DNA of 64,000 nt from Pedobacter borealis DSM 19626 (GCF_000708285.2 NZ_JAUG01000008.1:26757-90756); one strand, 5' to 3'. Positions 55,255 through 63,930 are shown, counted from the first letter of the stretch. A program made the numbers and translations. The notes: a model not told the origin generated them from the sequence alone.

Positions 55255-56319
55255 TTAGTAGTTTTCTATAGTCTGATGCAACTGGTTTCTGTAATCGTAA
55301 AGCTCATCAAGGTTAAACAGCTGCTTTTTCTCGCCAGCATCTTTTCCCTTCTCGAAAGTTTCGATGTACTTGTTAACGGTATTAAAATGGAACCTGCAAA
55401 TCGGTTTACGGTTATTGTCATCCAGCAATACGCCAAAGTAAGATTGGGTATCCCGTGCAGCGATCCTGGCAGATGGAATCTTCTCGCGCAAAATGGCCTT
55501 TACAATCTGGAAGGCTTCTAATTCCTCTTCAGTAGTTACGATTTTAGAAGCATCGGGATCTTCATTAACGGGCATCACTTTGCCCTCCTCCTTTTTCTCA
55601 ATTTTCTCGTTAATATTCAATGCCGATTTTAAGCGGTCGCTGATGGATTCATTGATCGAAATGGTAAGGGCTTTTTTGGTATAATCTTTAAAAGCAATCA
55701 TCCGGTTTGCGGTTAAGGGTTTATCAAAAAAACGGTTAACCAATAGTTTCACCATTTCATCAGAAGGGCTGTCTATTTCTTTTTCAAATTCCTTTCTGAT
55801 GGCTTTGATGTATTTTAAACCTTCAGCCGAATCGAGGATCGTTTCTAAATTATATTCGTTTTTGGTGAAACTTTCGAGGATTTTAATGGCATTATCTTTC
55901 AGGTCTTCGATATCGATGGTTAAGAATGGTTTCTCGTCCATAATATTCGGTTTTTCCAGATCGGCGTAAAAGTTGTAAACCGTACCGTTGGTTAATACTC
56001 CAAACCGCGCTTTAGAAACATGGTAATAGCGGTGCAACTGAGAGTTGTGCGCATCGGCACTTTCTTTCCAGTGTTTACATTCGAAAATGAGGATTGGCTC
56101 GTTGTTTTTACGGATCACATAATCTACCTTTTCGCCTTTTTTGGTGCCAATATCGCAGATGTGCTCGGGTATAACTTCTGTAGGGTTAAAAATATCGTAA
56201 CCGAGGATTTGAATAAAGGGCATTACAAATGCATTTTTCGTAGCCTCTTCAGTATTGATCTGATCTTTTAAGCCTACCACGCGCTGATGAAGTTGTTCTA
56301 ACTTTAGTTTAAGATCCAT
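55255..56319 (-). CDS. Solitary HsdR-N-type PD-(D/E)XK nuclease-like protein
   Basis: 354 residues. Residues about 20-150 match the HsdR N-terminal nuclease domain: TEEATKNAFVMPFIQILGYD, then KVDYVIRKNNEPILIFECKHW with the Asp and Glu-x-Lys of the catalytic core, and GVLTNGTVYNFY. The rest is helical with a final beta part (about 280-330). No helicase, HsdM or HsdS gene is near, so this is not a restriction system. It begins 11 bp after yegP and so shares the regulon promoter. A nucleic-acid-related or regulatory role is possible. Confidence 0.75.
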   Translation of the reverse strand: MDLKLKLEQLHQRVVGLKDQINTEEATKNAFVMPFIQILGYDIFNPTEVIPEHICDIGTKKGEKVDYVIRKNNEPILIFECKHWKESADAHNSQLHRYYHVSKARFGVLTNGTVYNFYADLEKPNIMDEKPFLTIDIEDLKDNAIKILESFTKNEYNLETILDSAEGLKYIKAIRKEFEKEIDSPSDEMVKLLVNRFFDKPLTANRMIAFKDYTKKALTISINESISDRLKSALNINEKIEKKEEGKVMPVNEDPDASKIVTTEEELEAFQIVKAILREKIPSARIAARDTQSYFGVLLDDNNRKPICRFHFNTVNKYIETFEKGKDAGEKKQLFNLDELYDYRNQLHQTIENY

Positions 56320-56330
56320 AACTTTTTGTG

Positions 56331-56663
56331 TTAAATGGTTTCATCTTTTACTGATGCATCCGGCGCATTTTCTTTAACCGATTCGATACCGTTATCTCTG
56401 GCATCAGCAGTGGTATACATTTGGCTGGTACCGATAATTTCGCCATTTGCAGCTTTTAAATTGAAATAGTAGGCTCCGTTTTTGGCAATTTTTCTGTCGT
56501 ACCTGGCATCAGTTGGTGCATTGGTTTTTACCGATTCGATACCTTTGTTGCAGCCAGCTTTTGTGGCGTAGCCCTCGCTGGTGAGGATAACCCTGCCGTT
56601 TGCTGCTTCGAGATTAAACTGGTATTCGCCGTTTGTTCTTTTGGTAATGATAAATTTTCCCAT
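56331..56663 (-). CDS. yegP: YegP-family (DUF1508) protein
   Basis: The ATG at 56663 gives 110 residues made of two DUF1508 repeats (about 1-50 and 52-104). Each has F-x-L-x-AANG-x-x-I, then T/S-x-x-Y and a GIESVK-NAP end, the classical YegP architecture of a small beta-alpha pair. Its function is unknown; it is often induced by stress. The open frame upstream overlaps the -7 box, so the longer start is rejected. It is first in a two-gene unit with the HsdR-N-type gene. Confidence 0.88.
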   Translation of the reverse strand: MGKFIITKRTNGEYQFNLEAANGRVILTSEGYATKAGCNKGIESVKTNAPTDARYDRKIAKNGAYYFNLKAANGEIIGTSQMYTTADARDNGIESVKENAPDASVKDETI

Positions 56664-56684
56664 AGTTGTTTTTTTTAAGCTGCT

Positions 56685-56729
56685 CAAAAGTATGGGAGGA
56701 ATATGGTGCATCCTTACGGGAAACCGTAG
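56685..56729 (-). promoter_or_regulatory. Regulon promoter 4: palindrome plus -7 box
   Basis: On the minus strand, CTACGG-TTTC-CCGTAA (56714-56729), then 21 bp, then TACTTTTG (56685-56692, exact TAnnTTTG and the same octamer as promoter 1), 21 bp before the yegP ATG. Confidence 0.75.
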
Positions 56730-56850
56730 AACGGCTAGATAGTTAATAGTTTATCAGCGATCTGGTCGCCATAATAATGGTAATTGGCTCCAAACGCCAA
56801 ATACGCGGTAGCATTTTAGTTAAAATTGAACTCAAAAGAGGAGATTACAA

Positions 56851-56875
56851 ATCCCGGCTACCTGTAGCCCGGGAT
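56851..56875 (-). terminator. Probable terminator of the kinase-regulator operon
   Basis: Strong hairpin: ATCCCGGCTAC (56851-56861) pairs with GTAGCCCGGGAT (56864-56875) with one bulge. Only a weak T-rich tract follows on the minus strand, 36 bp after the regulator stop. Confidence 0.5.
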
Positions 56876-56911
56876 GAATTTGCAAACATAGATTAATTAT
56901 GGAATTGAAAA

Positions 56912-57580
56912 CTATATGATTTTTCTATCTATGCAATAGGCAATCAGCTGCGGGTTGTTCTGAAATTCAAGGGCTTCCCTCATTTTTTTTAGCTGTTTTT
57001 CAATACTGCTTAAGCTATTAGGTTTAATACCCATGTCTTCCAAATGCTCCTGCATCATTTTCTGGGATATCCCTTTAGCTAGCAGCGTTAAAATAGCAAT
57101 GTCGAACTTCTCAAAGTTATATACCTTTTCGCTTATTGTTTTCTTGAGATTCGCGGAAATATATCTCTTATTATCAAAAATAGCCTGGATTGCAGATTTC
57201 AAATCTTTGACATCGCCACGTCCTTTTGGAACAAAGCCATCTATATTCAAACTTTCAAAGAGAATTTGTGCTTCTGACAATCTCCCCTCACTAGAAAATA
57301 CCAGTACTTTTATTTCAGGTTGTACTTCCTTTACAGCCTTGATTAATCTTGCGCCATCTGTTATTTGTTGTTTTGGGAAATCTTCATTGAACGACAAATC
57401 TGTTATTAATAATTCATAAGGTTTGTTTTCCGATTTGGCTTTATGGATGCGACTTAAAGCGTCGTCGCAGTAAAAAACATAATTTTTGAAATCGTGCTTA
57501 ATGCCTAAATTTTCCAATGTTATCTGCATTGAATAATTCATTCCTTCGTGATCTTCAGCTATTAATACTTTTTGAAACAT
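56912..57580 (-). CDS. LuxR/NarL-type response regulator
   Basis: 222 residues. The receiver domain (1-125) has the acidic pair Glu9-Asp10, phospho-acceptor Asp61 (LLITDLSF), Ser96/97 and Lys119 (FVPKGRGD). The C-terminal part (about 155-215), with FDIAILTLLAKGISQKMM and later LSSIEKQLKKMREALEF, fits a LuxR-type helix-turn-helix. It starts 11 bp after the histidine kinase, so the two form one transcript. It lies in the middle of the five palindrome-controlled units and is my best candidate for the protein that binds TTACGG-N4-CCGTAA; this is inference. Confidence 0.85.
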   Translation of the reverse strand: MFQKVLIAEDHEGMNYSMQITLENLGIKHDFKNYVFYCDDALSRIHKAKSENKPYELLITDLSFNEDFPKQQITDGARLIKAVKEVQPEIKVLVFSSEGRLSEAQILFESLNIDGFVPKGRGDVKDLKSAIQAIFDNKRYISANLKKTISEKVYNFEKFDIAILTLLAKGISQKMMQEHLEDMGIKPNSLSSIEKQLKKMREALEFQNNPQLIAYCIDRKII

Positions 57581-57591
57581 AATTTTCTTAA

Positions 57592-59250
57592 TTAATGAAT
57601 TGGAAAAGAAATTAAAATTTCTAAACCATTTTTATCCATGGTTTCAAAAGTAATAGTGCCGGAGATATTTTTAATACGGGTTTCCGTATTTCGCAAACCA
57701 TTGTTATAAATTACTTTCTCTGGAAAGCCTATACCATTATCATAATAATTTATTGATATCAGATTATGGTTTTTATTAAACTTTATTTTAACTACTGTTG
57801 CCTGGCTATGTTTTTTCATGTTGTTCATGAGTTCCAATAATATAATAAAGATCTCACTTGCTGTGTTTTCAGGAACATTTACCCAAACCTCATCTTCATT
57901 ACCGATAACATCAATGGAACGTGTGCTGGCAACATAGGCGGAAAACAGATCGGAAAGCTGCTGCCTAAATGTTTTGTTTAATTGATTATCAGTAATTTCG
58001 TAAGAAATATCTCTTGATGTGTTATAAATATATTCCAATTGATCGAGCAGGTTGTTTCTGTCCAGGTCATTCTTATTTTCAACTTCTGACATTACCCGGT
58101 AAATTTTATTAGCAACTTTATCATGTACCTTTTTAGAAGTTTTGAGCTGGCTGTCGCGGATCGAATTTTTCGCCGCTAGTTCCAGTTTTTGTTTTCGCTT
58201 TCTGTACCAAAGCGTTCCTGTTCCTGCTAATAAAAGCAGACCGAAGGCTAAAATAATAACCTGGTATTTTTTCTCTTCATTATCTTTTTGCAGCACCAAA
58301 TTATCGGCTTTGCTCTTTTCAGTGTCGTAACGGATCAGTGCGAATTGGTTTTTAGAAGCATTGCGGGCATTTTGCAAGCTATCGTTGATTTTCTCATAAA
58401 CATTGAAAAAATATTTCGTTTCTTTTGCCGGACTTAATTTTATGAGTTTTTGCAAGGCCTCTATTTGATCTGGTGCACTTTTTAGAGTTTGAGCCACATT
58501 ATACATATTTTGCGCATAAAAAAGTGCAGTATCTGGCTGCTTTAAGGTATAATAATCAGAAAGATGTGCGTAGCTTGAATTTTGCCCCCACAAATCATTT
58601 TCTTTTTTTCGAATTTGTAGAGATTTTAAAAAATCTGGAACTGGATTGTATTGAGAATTTTCAAGCCATTTTGTATTAGCAATATTGGTTAGTACGCGGG
58701 CATATTCTTTCTCATTTTTAGCGGTTTTTGCTAAAATCTGATCATATATTTTCAGTGCTGATTTGTAATCTTTTATTTCTTGGTAAACTTTAGCCTTATT
58801 ATTTAGATACATGCGGGTATCTAAGGAATCATCAGAAAATTTGATTGCAGAATCGTATAGTCTTAGTGAATTATTATAATCTTTTAAATTATATGTGGCA
58901 ATGCCTAAATTATTATAATTAGATCCTAGATAATAATGATGACCTGTATCACCTTCATTCAAATATTTATTAGCCTCTATTGAGATTTCCTGACCTCCGA
59001 AATAATCACCTGCATTTGTCAGCAATATGGCCATATTAATTAAACTACTAGCTATACTTAAGCTATCTCTATTTTGTAGACCGAATTCTTTTGCCTGATT
59101 AAATTGTATAAAGGCACTATCTGGCTTTCCACTGTCCCTGTATTTTTTTGCTAAATCGTAGTATGGGTTATGAAATTTCTTTTCTACATTTTCTTTTTTT
59201 GAACAAGAAAATAATAGTAAAATAAGGAGTAATGAGAAGAGCGGTTTCAA
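57592..59250 (-). CDS. TPR-containing sensor histidine kinase
   Basis: I prefer TTG 59250 as start (552 residues), since it gives a clean lipoprotein-like signal (MKPLFSLLLILLLFSC then SKKEN). TTG 59319 would add 23 residues; no in-frame ATG precedes either. Tetratricopeptide-like repeats fill residues about 30-300, outside the membrane. A membrane segment at about 330-349 leads to a HisKA_3-like helix with KKVHDKVAN (His376) and an HATPase domain (LELMNNMKKH, YYDNGIGF, NGLRNTETRI). It senses an unknown envelope signal and presumably phosphorylates the regulator encoded next to it. A TATTTTCG box (59266-59273) may be its promoter. Confidence 0.85.
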   Translation of the reverse strand: MKPLFSLLLILLLFSCSKKENVEKKFHNPYYDLAKKYRDSGKPDSAFIQFNQAKEFGLQNRDSLSIASSLINMAILLTNAGDYFGGQEISIEANKYLNEGDTGHHYYLGSNYNNLGIATYNLKDYNNSLRLYDSAIKFSDDSLDTRMYLNNKAKVYQEIKDYKSALKIYDQILAKTAKNEKEYARVLTNIANTKWLENSQYNPVPDFLKSLQIRKKENDLWGQNSSYAHLSDYYTLKQPDTALFYAQNMYNVAQTLKSAPDQIEALQKLIKLSPAKETKYFFNVYEKINDSLQNARNASKNQFALIRYDTEKSKADNLVLQKDNEEKKYQVIILAFGLLLLAGTGTLWYRKRKQKLELAAKNSIRDSQLKTSKKVHDKVANKIYRVMSEVENKNDLDRNNLLDQLEYIYNTSRDISYEITDNQLNKTFRQQLSDLFSAYVASTRSIDVIGNEDEVWVNVPENTASEIFIILLELMNNMKKHSQATVVKIKFNKNHNLISINYYDNGIGFPEKVIYNNGLRNTETRIKNISGTITFETMDKNGLEILISFPIH

Positions 59251-59350
59251 TAGCTTTTTTTTATTCGAAAATACAAAAAATAAAAGGCTTTTTAGTTGCT
59301 TCTGATTTTTTGTAAGCAATGACTATGTATTTTAGATATAGTCTGGATAC

Positions 59351-59382
59351 AAAAAAGGAAGATGATTATAACCATCTTCCTT
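59351..59382 (-). terminator. Terminator of the 67-residue protein gene
   Basis: A 10-bp stem (59355-59364 with 59373-59382) with a T run on the minus strand, 8 bp after the stop. It insulates the gene from the kinase downstream. Confidence 0.75.
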
Positions 59383-59390
59383 GAACAATG

Positions 59391-59594
59391 CTACCTTGGA
59401 GGGTTTTGTCCAGTATCTCCGCCAGTCCCATCATCACCTGGATCTGTTGGATCTGTTGGATCTGTATCTCCGGGATCAGTAGGATCGGCATCGGTTGTAC
59501 TTACTGTTGTACCTGTTTGAGGTGCGCAATTGTTATTTGTATTTGTAGGCGTTGCCAGGCCAAGTAATATGGCAATAAAAAGAGGTAAAAACAT
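59391..59594 (-). CDS. Small protein with Asp-Pro-Thr repeats
   Basis: The ATG at 59594 gives 67 residues: a hydrophobic start (MFLPLFIAILLGLA) and then a low-complexity tail of DPTDPGD-type repeats encoded by tandem GGATCTGTT units. The long frame upstream lacks a plausible start and crosses a stable hairpin, so it is rejected. It may be a secreted or anchored acidic peptide, or a spurious repeat-borne frame. A terminator directly after it supports real transcription. Confidence 0.45.
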   Translation of the reverse strand: MFLPLFIAILLGLATPTNTNNNCAPQTGTTVSTTDADPTDPGDTDPTDPTDPGDDGTGGDTGQNPPR

Positions 59595-59630
59595 CTTGTC
59601 AAAAATTAAAGGGTTGATAAAGTTGTAGGT

Positions 59631-59652
59631 CCCCGCGAATCCTATCGCGGGG
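59631..59652 (-). promoter_or_regulatory. Leader hairpin upstream of the 67-residue protein
   Basis: A perfect 8-bp GC-rich stem (CCCCGCGA 59631-59638 with TCGCGGGG 59645-59652) and 6-nt loop, 36 bp before the start. The rest of 59595-59908 shows no gene I can support. Confidence 0.4.
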
Positions 59653-59908
59653 GTTGCTACGGTTTGTATCAGAAGGCCTTCTGAAATTTTTGGGAAGTGT
59701 TGAGTGTCTGTCGCGGGAGCTAGTAACTGCTTCCCAGGCCGGCTATTCACAACCGCGATTTCTACTCGTTTTAACATTTAGTTCTTTGCTTGGATTATCG
59801 TTTGAATCGTCGCTTGAATTAATTGTTGGGACAAATATCCAAGCTTCAAAGCGCTAGTTTTCAGATAATTCCGAAGATTCCAATAATTCTTATTAAATTC
59901 CTTTCGAA

Positions 59909-59953
59909 TTCCGGAAAACCGTAAGAATTCCGGCAAGTTCCGTTCTATTTTTA
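59909..59953 (+). promoter_or_regulatory. Regulon promoter 5: palindrome plus -7 box
   Basis: On the plus strand, TTCCGG-AAAA-CCGTAA (59909-59924), then 21 bp, then TATTTTTA (59946-59953, one mismatch to TAnnTTTG), 18 bp before the ATG at 59972. Same 45-bp layout as the four minus-strand sites. Confidence 0.65.
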
Positions 59954-59971
59954 CGCTAAAATTTTAAAAAA

Positions 59972-61234
59972 ATGACTCCAGAATACCCAGAATTAGTATT
60001 GTCTACCTATAAAAAGATGAGAGATAATGGGGAGCTATATACGATCCTACCAAAAGAGACAACTGCAGCATTAAAAAATGCTTGCTTGAAAGTTTATGAC
60101 AGCAGGTATAGCCAAGATGATGCAGATATACTTTCGGTATTTTTTAATGTAGATAAAATGAAATGTGATTTCCGCAAAGTAATATCTGAAGTTAAATCCG
60201 ATTATTTTAAGGCACTATATAACCATATTAGAGATGAAACAGACACGAACGAGAGAAATAGCGATCTATTGGCTTGGCTAATAAACTTTAAGCCTAGGCC
60301 TAGTGGATCATATTATAAAAACCTTCGTGAGAATATTAAATTAACTGAGAAATCAGGGGGAAAAACAACTGAAGTAATTATTGACAATACCAATCAAAAC
60401 AGAGGACAGAAACAAGTAATAGGAAATATAGCGTTAGAAAACCAAGAAAATTTGGATATTAAATTAATTGAATATACAAATGAACCTACTACAGGGCCAA
60501 CTAGCCAAGGCACTACTGAAACAATTGGTAGAACGGAAGATGAAAAAGAATCTATATCTAAACCAAGCACACCTCCAGTAGTAATTATTCCTATAAAGAT
60601 TAATGATGGCAAAATAGATGAGTATAACACCAAACCTCCAATTCAAACTGAAGATCCCGTTTACATCCCCCGCTTCTCACCCCATTACATCACCATTTCC
60701 TGCATCATTTTACTATTGGTTGGAACCACTTCTTTTGTGGCTTGGGAAAATAGCGGCACTTCGGTAAGAATGCCAAACTCGGACGAGAAATGTATGTACT
60801 GGAATGAAGATCGTTACGAGCCGGTAAAATGCGATGAACAAATTACAAATGCTACGATAATCCCATTAAATCTTAAAAAGTTACAGCATCAAAGGAAGAT
60901 TAATCTATCAGATACCCTAACCAGCTATTCGTTGGGAAAAGTGTGGTACAAGGGCTTTGTGAAAGATCATGAATATTTCACTGATAGTGGTGCATATCCT
61001 TTGGATACACAAAGAATGCTAAGACCACTTTCAAATACAATCTTAACAAAATACACTTCTAATTATCGGTATTTACTTACACGGTTAGTCTGGTTTTTAT
61101 GTGCCGCTTTTTTTATAAGCCTTTGTGGTTATGGGGTGAGTAGAATGAAGAGAGAGGTAAGTGTTAAAAAGCAAAAGGAAACAACTGATGATCATGTTGC
61201 TGCTTTTTCTGAAGTGGAATTAGCCCAACAATAG
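59972..61234 (+). CDS. Two-TM protein with helical cytosolic head, unknown family
   Basis: 420 residues. Residues 1-110 form a helical, charged domain that could be a protein- or nucleic-acid-binding head. A long Thr/Glu-rich linker (about 120-235) follows, then a membrane segment (about 239-258), a periplasmic part with a Cys pair (KCMYWNEDRYEPVKC), a second membrane segment (about 368-390) and a short cytosolic tail. The layout resembles a membrane signalling or anti-sigma-like protein, but no family is recognised. It is controlled by regulon promoter 5 and is the only plus-strand member. Confidence 0.65.
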   Translation: MTPEYPELVLSTYKKMRDNGELYTILPKETTAALKNACLKVYDSRYSQDDADILSVFFNVDKMKCDFRKVISEVKSDYFKALYNHIRDETDTNERNSDLLAWLINFKPRPSGSYYKNLRENIKLTEKSGGKTTEVIIDNTNQNRGQKQVIGNIALENQENLDIKLIEYTNEPTTGPTSQGTTETIGRTEDEKESISKPSTPPVVIIPIKINDGKIDEYNTKPPIQTEDPVYIPRFSPHYITISCIILLLVGTTSFVAWENSGTSVRMPNSDEKCMYWNEDRYEPVKCDEQITNATIIPLNLKKLQHQRKINLSDTLTSYSLGKVWYKGFVKDHEYFTDSGAYPLDTQRMLRPLSNTILTKYTSNYRYLLTRLVWFLCAAFFISLCGYGVSRMKREVSVKKQKETTDDHVAAFSEVELAQQ

Positions 61235-61250
61235 GTAACCTATTATTGGG
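61222..61250 (+). terminator. Hairpin overlapping the stop of the two-TM protein gene
   Basis: A 13-bp stem (61222-61234 with 61238-61250, one mismatch) with a 3-nt loop. It lacks a T run and contains the TAG stop. Confidence 0.45.
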
Positions 61251-61323
61251 CGATAAAGCATATTTAGCGGCTAAGCAACCGTTTAACCCAATGTATCATA
61301 CCTGGATTAACCCATTACTTAAT

Positions 61324-61875
61324 TTATTGGCCCCAATTTACCTGGATGTTGTTTTTTTTGGCGTAGGCTTTACCTTTTTCCATTAAGGCATTAAAATTTT
61401 GCTCAAAGTGGGCGCCATATTTCTGGTCGATGCTGTTGATGATTTCATCTTTGGCGCTTTGGCTGCCTTTGCTGTCGCACAGTTTGGCGTAAGCGAGGTA
61501 TTCGTTTTTATAAACGGGGATGACCAGTTCGTACAATTGCTGCGAAAGGGCTTTAATTTCTTTTTCTTCATCGCCCGAAATGGAGAGCTTTTTCACCTTT
61601 TCGAGCGATTGCTCGAGGTATAAAATTTTATTGTTGAGGTTGGTAGTGGCTTCGTTGCCTTTCTTTTTACTGGATGGGATATCGGGATATTCTTTGGTTT
61701 CGTCGTTTAGGTGGCGGGCCAGGTCGGCGCTGGCAAAATCGCTGATCATGTTGGTGTTAAGGATCGTAATGTCGAAAAAATGTGCTGGTGTTTCGGAGCA
61801 TGCGGAGAAAAAAAATGTAATGAGGATTAAAATAGCGAATCTCGATTTTTGGGATAGTGCCTGTAATTTGTTCAT
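61324..61875 (-). CDS. Helical lipoprotein of unknown function
   Basis: 183 residues with a lipoprotein signal ending FFFSAC (Cys26) followed by SETPAH. The mature part is almost entirely helical and charged (LEQSLEKVKKLSISGDEEKE, then LYELVIPVYKNEYLAYAKL). It resembles small four-helix periplasmic proteins, but no family is recognised. It converges with the two-TM protein gene and has no regulon-type promoter. Confidence 0.65.
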   Translation of the reverse strand: MNKLQALSQKSRFAILILITFFFSACSETPAHFFDITILNTNMISDFASADLARHLNDETKEYPDIPSSKKKGNEATTNLNNKILYLEQSLEKVKKLSISGDEEKEIKALSQQLYELVIPVYKNEYLAYAKLCDSKGSQSAKDEIINSIDQKYGAHFEQNFNALMEKGKAYAKKNNIQVNWGQ

Positions 61876-62398
61876 GAGCTAAAATGGGTTTTCCTTATGA
61901 AATTTAAGCTTCGGTAGGAGCAAAGATTGAACCGTTTTTGAGTTTTTACCATATAAGAAATATAAGCTCATTTAAGTGCCTGGTCGATTGATCAGTCCAG
62001 AGTTGGAAGTCTGGAGTTGGTTTACAAAAGATAGTTTTACCATTAAGAGGTTAAGAACATTAAGATAACCACCTAGTTTGGTGTTCTCCGTACCCAGACT
62101 CTGCTAAATTGCGGTTAAAAGATCAAGGTATGGAAAATGTAAGATGGATTGTGGAAACAGTCAGGTGTTTGGCGGGGAGCGATTAGCGCTGATTAAAAAA
62201 TGCTGAAGCCTATATGGCCAAATAATATGGAATGGGATACTCGGTTTGGTTTACAATTAACCGAATGAACCAACAATAATATACCCAACATGAGGTATTG
62301 ATAATGAACTACTTAATGTGTAGATTTAGTTTTATTTTATAGCCTGCTTTAGCTTACGCCAATATTCTTGTTATTGAGTTAAAACCAAAAGACCCACT
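61876..62398. other. Intergenic region with repeat debris, no gene seen
   Basis: Contains ACCATATAAGAAATATAAGC (from 61948), related to 63890-63923, and a 14-bp tandem repeat agtcYRgagttgg (61994-62007 and 62008-62021). Both are typical of decayed intergenic repeats. No plausible reading frame. Confidence 0.45.
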
Positions 62399-62752
62399 AT
62401 GAAAGAATCAGAATTAACGGAAAAGAAAAGACGTTTTATTAAGCGCACTTATTTCGGTGTATCAGACAATCCGCTTGATGATGTAAATCCATTTGATGGC
62501 TGGGATGAATTTTTAGCGGCTAAGGTAAAGGATATGAATTGGGGGATAGATCCTGATGCCATTAAAAGATCAAAAATCAGGTTTGCCTATAATTTTAACC
62601 AGATTTTAGCCCATTATAATGTTTCGCTGGCGCTTGAAGATATCCTGGTCGACCTGGATAAGGATACGCAGACCAACGAAGCGATGATAAACACCTGGGC
62701 TGATAAGGCCGTTTTTCCAAGTGATAAGACCGGCACTAAAGCGATAAAATGA
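62399..62752 (+). CDS. Small cytosolic protein of unknown function
   Basis: 117 residues without a signal peptide: a basic start (MKESELTEKKRRFIKRTYFG), a Trp/Asp-rich middle (NPFDGWDEFLAAK, MNWGIDPD) and a helical end. No family recognised. It overlaps the next gene by 4 bp (ATGA), so the two are translationally coupled. Confidence 0.65.
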   Translation: MKESELTEKKRRFIKRTYFGVSDNPLDDVNPFDGWDEFLAAKVKDMNWGIDPDAIKRSKIRFAYNFNQILAHYNVSLALEDILVDLDKDTQTNEAMINTWADKAVFPSDKTGTKAIK

Positions 62753-63771
62753 AAAGGGCGCTATTATTGATCTCCTGCCTGGGTTTTGGAAGCCTGGCAG
62801 CTGCACAAACGAATGGTGCCGATACCACTGTAAAAAAAAGTATGGTAGAAGCGTCGGCTTCGTTTAAAGTGTTCGATAAATATGGGCTAAAGCTTGACCT
62901 TAAATTTATCGATCCGGAAAAAGGGTCATTCGGGATCGATTATCAGTTTCAACTGGATAAAAAACTATTGGGCAAGGACCCGGCTAAAATTAATAAACTT
63001 AACCTATCATTAGGTAGTAGCGGTTTTGTAACCGTTGCTGAGGATAAAAACAAAAACAGCAGCCTGATTTCGGAAATTAAATTGGAGGGGCAGCCCCTTT
63101 TTCACGTAAAAGGCAAAGACCTTGGGCCAAGTAGCCCTATAGATCCGCTGGCAGATGATGACCCGGAGCTACCTCCCGGAAAAGACCCTCTTGTTCAACA
63201 AATACGTGATCAGGCCGCACAGGTAGCTTCGCCTTTGTGGCTATCGTTTAACCTGCATGCGAAACATGAAACCACACAGGATTTCAGGAATTACGATTTT
63301 GCATTTGGCCCGCAGCTTGCTGTTTCCACTTCTTACCTGAGTTCGATCCTCGATTTTCCTTTTGGTTTGTTAAGGGCAGCAAAAAACAACAATCCCAGGC
63401 AGTTGGATTTATCTGTCGGTTATGATTACGTAACCGGCGCGAATAAAACCAGCCTTGCTCCTTTGCTTGAAGACTCGAAATTTATGAACAGGTTAAACCT
63501 TAAAGCTGAATGGGAAACGGGCATACTTTCCGGAAATGAGCGGATTGCTTTTTTATTCGATTCGTATTACGACCTCGACCGTAATTTATTGTTGAAAAAC
63601 GCAGGTAAAGACTGGAATTACTTTTACATGATCAGGATAGAAAAGCTGCTTAAAATTAATTTAGGTCCGGGCACCAAAACCAAGATTGCGATCAAGTATA
63701 CTGCAGGTGAGCTTCCTCCAAATTTCGATAAAGGTTTTGTTCTTGGCGGAGGTTTCTCTATCGATTTTTAG
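62749..63771 (+). CDS. Probable outer-membrane beta-barrel protein, unknown
   Basis: 340 residues with signal peptide MKRALLLISCLGFGSLAAAQ. The mature protein is beta-rich with alternating aromatic strands (LKLDLKFIDPEKGSFGIDYQF, then LNLKAEWETGIL), ends in Phe (GGGFSIDF) and has an acidic Pro-rich loop near residue 140. This fits an outer-membrane barrel. No family is recognised. Coupled by a 4-bp overlap to the small cytosolic protein gene. Confidence 0.65.
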   Translation: MKRALLLISCLGFGSLAAAQTNGADTTVKKSMVEASASFKVFDKYGLKLDLKFIDPEKGSFGIDYQFQLDKKLLGKDPAKINKLNLSLGSSGFVTVAEDKNKNSSLISEIKLEGQPLFHVKGKDLGPSSPIDPLADDDPELPPGKDPLVQQIRDQAAQVASPLWLSFNLHAKHETTQDFRNYDFAFGPQLAVSTSYLSSILDFPFGLLRAAKNNNPRQLDLSVGYDYVTGANKTSLAPLLEDSKFMNRLNLKAEWETGILSGNERIAFLFDSYYDLDRNLLLKNAGKDWNYFYMIRIEKLLKINLGPGTKTKIAIKYTAGELPPNFDKGFVLGGGFSIDF

Positions 63772-63886
63772 TGAAATGCCTTAAAAGAGCGACGCGCCAA
63801 ATGATGCGCCAGTTTGGTCTGCTGCGCCTTTGTGGTTAAAAATATGGAAAATGATGATGGAATTTTCAGTCCGGAGTCGTGTATTT

Positions 63887-63930
63887 TGAACCATGTAAGA
63901 CATAGGAGTTTCATATAAGCTCAAGGGTCT
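63887..63930. repeat. Intergenic repeat fragment
   Basis: ACCATGTAAGACATA and CATATAAGCTCA match the repeat debris at 61948-61970. The rest of 63772-64000 shows no gene. Confidence 0.4.

Noticed and set aside
55255..56319. Type I restriction system
   Set aside because: Only an HsdR-N-like domain is present; no helicase part, HsdM or HsdS.
54637..56730. CRISPR array formed by the repeated palindromes
   Set aside because: The five palindromes are promoter-linked and irregularly spaced (hundreds to thousands of bp); no regular repeat-spacer pattern exists in the window.
59595..59777. Upstream extension of the 67-residue protein
   Set aside because: No signal or family; crosses a stable leader hairpin, and the internal ATG gives a proper hydrophobic start.
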